Assembly: GCF_041734735.1 (NCBI RefSeq) | Contig: NC_134887.1 | Location: 37,831,179 to 37,895,178 of the forward strand | DNA length: 64,000 nucleotides | Source of the DNA: Babylonia areolata | Lineage: Eukaryota > Mollusca > Gastropoda > Neogastropoda > Buccinidae | Reading direction: 5' to 3' | In this document: positions 63,531 to 64,000 of the stretch, in pieces | Position numbering within the stretch: position 1 is the first letter of the stretch | Layout: the number at the start of each line of letters is the position of its first letter | The notes under the pieces: model-generated | What the model was told of the DNA's origin: nothing | The model's input: the letters and a program-made list of their open reading frames with translations, nothing else | Databases searched by the model: none | Program-made: the position numbers and the translations under genes

Positions 63531-64000
63531 GTACAGATGGGTTTTGATTTTGGGGTTGGGTGGTTGGGGATTTTTGGGGAGGGGTGGGGGGTTTGCTTAG
63601 CAGAAATGTGTTTTGAGTGTGGTTTGTGACTTTCTCTCTCTTCCTCAATACCCATTGGATGGGTTTTGATTTTGGGGTTGGGTGGGTGGGTGGTTTTTTT
63701 TTTGTTTTTTGGGGGTTTTTTTTGTTGTTTTTTTTAAAGAAATGTGTTCCCAGTGAGAGAGAGCAAGAGAGATATGTGTATATATGTGCGTGCACGTCTG
63801 TCTGTGGGTAATGGGGGAAAGGAGAGAAAGTCACAAACCATCTCTCTCTTTCTTTTGCTCTATCATGCACACACATTTGCAACTCTCTCTCCCTTCCCTA
63901 TTAGTATTACCCACCGACAGATGTGCATGTGAATATATACACATATATACACATTCTCTCTCTCTCTCTCTTTAGCTCTCTTGCATGCACATTTGCCTGC
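63531..64000 (+). other. Start of the next NCOR intron
   Basis: The sequence ATGGGTTTTGATTTTGGGGT directly after the donor is repeated at 63658-63678, a short duplication of the intron start. CT/GA-rich sequence follows to the end of the window. No exon was seen. Confidence 0.6.

Overview
The window looks like a large, intron-rich, microsatellite-rich invertebrate locus, most probably from a gastropod mollusc. The lineage is inferred from the dispersed repeats and from the protostome-type layout of the encoded protein; no species is identified. One host gene explains all the coding sequence I can support. It lies on the + strand and is the single-copy nuclear receptor corepressor (NCoR/SMRT/SMRTER family). 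I place 27 internal coding exons between 7360 and 63530. Their splice phases agree at every junction and they sum to 4611 nt (1537 codons). The first coding exon(s) and the C-terminal part carrying the nuclear-receptor-binding CoRNR boxes are not seen. The first was not found in the 7.3 kb upstream and may lie left of the window; the second must lie to the right.

Protein order within the window is: a Q-rich N-terminus ending in a KRRPSLLS block; a GPS2/TBL1-binding coiled-coil region (exons 3-5); a basic helical region (6-9); the deacetylase-activating region with SANT1 (10-12); a polyQ/acidic linker (13-14); a cysteine-rich, probably zinc-binding module (15-17) that I do not recall from vertebrate NCoR; SANT2 (18-19); and a long low-complexity region with the family's NDSSAT-SADE block, two GSIT-x-GTP repeats and the GYPS..QL...TI motif (20-27). 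A separate well-spliced exon at 59951-60099 ends in a stop and may give a short isoform without receptor-binding motifs.

Region by region: 1-7359 is non-coding, with GA/CA microsatellites, SINE pieces and a weak promoter candidate near 2.3-2.7 kb. From 7.4 to 63.5 kb, exons of 53-715 bp are separated by introns full of tandem arrays and transposable elements. These include tRNA-derived SINEs (one intact with a 12-bp target duplication), a long poly-A retroposon in full and truncated forms, RTE-like LINE 3' ends, TTAA-flanked MITEs, a MITE with GACTCACTTGTG termini, and a 390-bp inverted-repeat element nested in another repeat.

The most unusual feature is that several tandem arrays begin inside an exon and repeat its 3' end together with its splice donor (exons 1, 3, 15 and partly 19), leaving decoy donors in the introns. 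No operon, CRISPR array, rRNA or genuine tRNA gene is supported.
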